Shown here piece after piece: positions 5,580 to 5,980 of a DNA stretch of 5,980 nt. The notes beneath the pieces were generated by a model. The model had not been told where the DNA came from, made no database searches, and saw only the letters and a list, made by a program, of their open reading frames with translations. The DNA is from Streptomycetales bacterium (GTDB lineage: Bacteria; Actinomycetota; Actinomycetes; Prado026), in the NCBI GenBank assembly GCA_025361995.1, contig JANYIP010000261.1:1-5980 (forward strand), in the 5' to 3' direction. The position numbers and the translations under genes are program-made. Position 1 is the stretch's first letter. Each line of letters opens with the position of its first letter.

Positions 5580-5980
5580 GCGTTGCCCGCTGGCTGAAGG
5601 ACTTTGCCGCACGGACCAGCCGGCGCTGCGCCTTCCTCCCGGCCCGCAGCACGGGGTGCCGCTTGGGTGGCGGGGCAGGCACGGGGATCCAGCGAGGGTC
5701 GCTCTGGGCGAACCGGGTCTCCATGAGGAGCTCGCGCGTAGCCACAAGCCTGGCTCGGTTCTCACTCGCCGGGACCTCGACGGTCGGCCGCCGCAGGATG
5801 TAGCCGAACTCCTTGCTGCCCGGGACGTCCGACGACAGGACGAGCTCGACGATCTCGAACCCGCAGTCGAGCTCGCCGACCGCATGGTCCAGCACGGGAA
5901 AGAAGGTGTCCTCGGTCCAGCAGTGCACGTGCAGCGAGCGCGCCCGCTCGTGCTCGATGCGCGCTGCAAGCTCGGGGCCG
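5569..5980 (-). CDS. Probable SAM-dependent methyltransferase, C-terminal part, cut by the window edge
   Basis: The reading frame is open from the right edge to the TAG at 5571-5569, giving 136 visible residues of a longer protein whose start lies outside. The stretch ERARSLHVHCWTEDTF, followed by a helix (FPVLDHAVGELDCG), FEIVELVLSS and KEFGYILRR, matches the last part of class I methyltransferases often seen next to sugar or polysaccharide genes, where H-V-H-x-W-T marks the segment after the Rossmann core. The SAM-binding core itself is not visible, so the call rests on this C-terminal pattern alone. After LRRP there is a further tail of about 70 residues that turns proline-rich and strongly basic (PPPKRHPVLRAGRKAQRR) and seems disordered. 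A GTG inside the frame at 5928 could be mistaken for a start, but it would cut into the conserved segment. It is transcribed in the same direction as the sugar dehydrogenase gene, 94 bp upstream of its ATG. Confidence 0.6.
   Translation of the reverse strand, partial: GPELAARIEHERARSLHVHCWTEDTFFPVLDHAVGELDCGFEIVELVLSSDVPGSKEFGYILRRPTVEVPASENRARLVATRELLMETRFAQSDPRWIPVPAPPPKRHPVLRAGRKAQRRLVRAAKSFSQRATPPQ

Noticed and set aside
1..5980. CRISPR arrays, insertion sequences, toxin-antitoxin or defence gene sets
   Set aside because: No regularly spaced repeats, transposase or integrase motifs, or paired small toxin/antitoxin genes were seen on either strand.

Overview
The window is GC-rich DNA with codons that mostly end in G or C, purine-rich Shine-Dalgarno sites, GTG starts and tRNA genes without an encoded CCA. 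It carries an SsgB-like sporulation regulator, a family known only from morphologically complex actinobacteria. The source is therefore most likely a filamentous or spore-forming actinomycete; I cannot name the genus.

Layout, left to right. The 3' part of an ssgB-type gene (+) runs in from the left edge and converges, over 21 bp, on a two-gene folate operon on the minus strand: pabB (aminodeoxychorismate synthase component I) followed by pabC (aminodeoxychorismate lyase), coupled by a GTGA overlap. Together they turn chorismate into p-aminobenzoate; the glutaminase subunit PabA is not in the window. Divergent from pabB is a plus-strand tRNA cluster, Gly(GCC)-Cys(GCA)-Val(GAC), with a candidate promoter upstream and a stem-loop terminator downstream.

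Between the tRNA-Val terminator and about 4175 lie two plus-strand genes that look like accessory cargo beside the tRNA genes: a small secreted four-cysteine protein of unknown function, with a strong ribosome binding site and a long hairpin after it, and a DUF6933 protein. No integrase, transposase or duplicated tRNA end was seen, so mobility is only an inference.

The right part is on the minus strand: an exported PQQ-type sugar dehydrogenase (six-bladed propeller, Tat-like leader), and upstream of it the C-terminal part of a probable SAM-dependent methyltransferase that runs off the right edge.

Most of the window is ordinary actinobacterial chromosome. No CRISPR array, insertion sequence, toxin-antitoxin pair or obvious defence system was found. 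The least explained pieces are the secreted protein, the DUF6933 protein and the repeat-bearing spacer between them.
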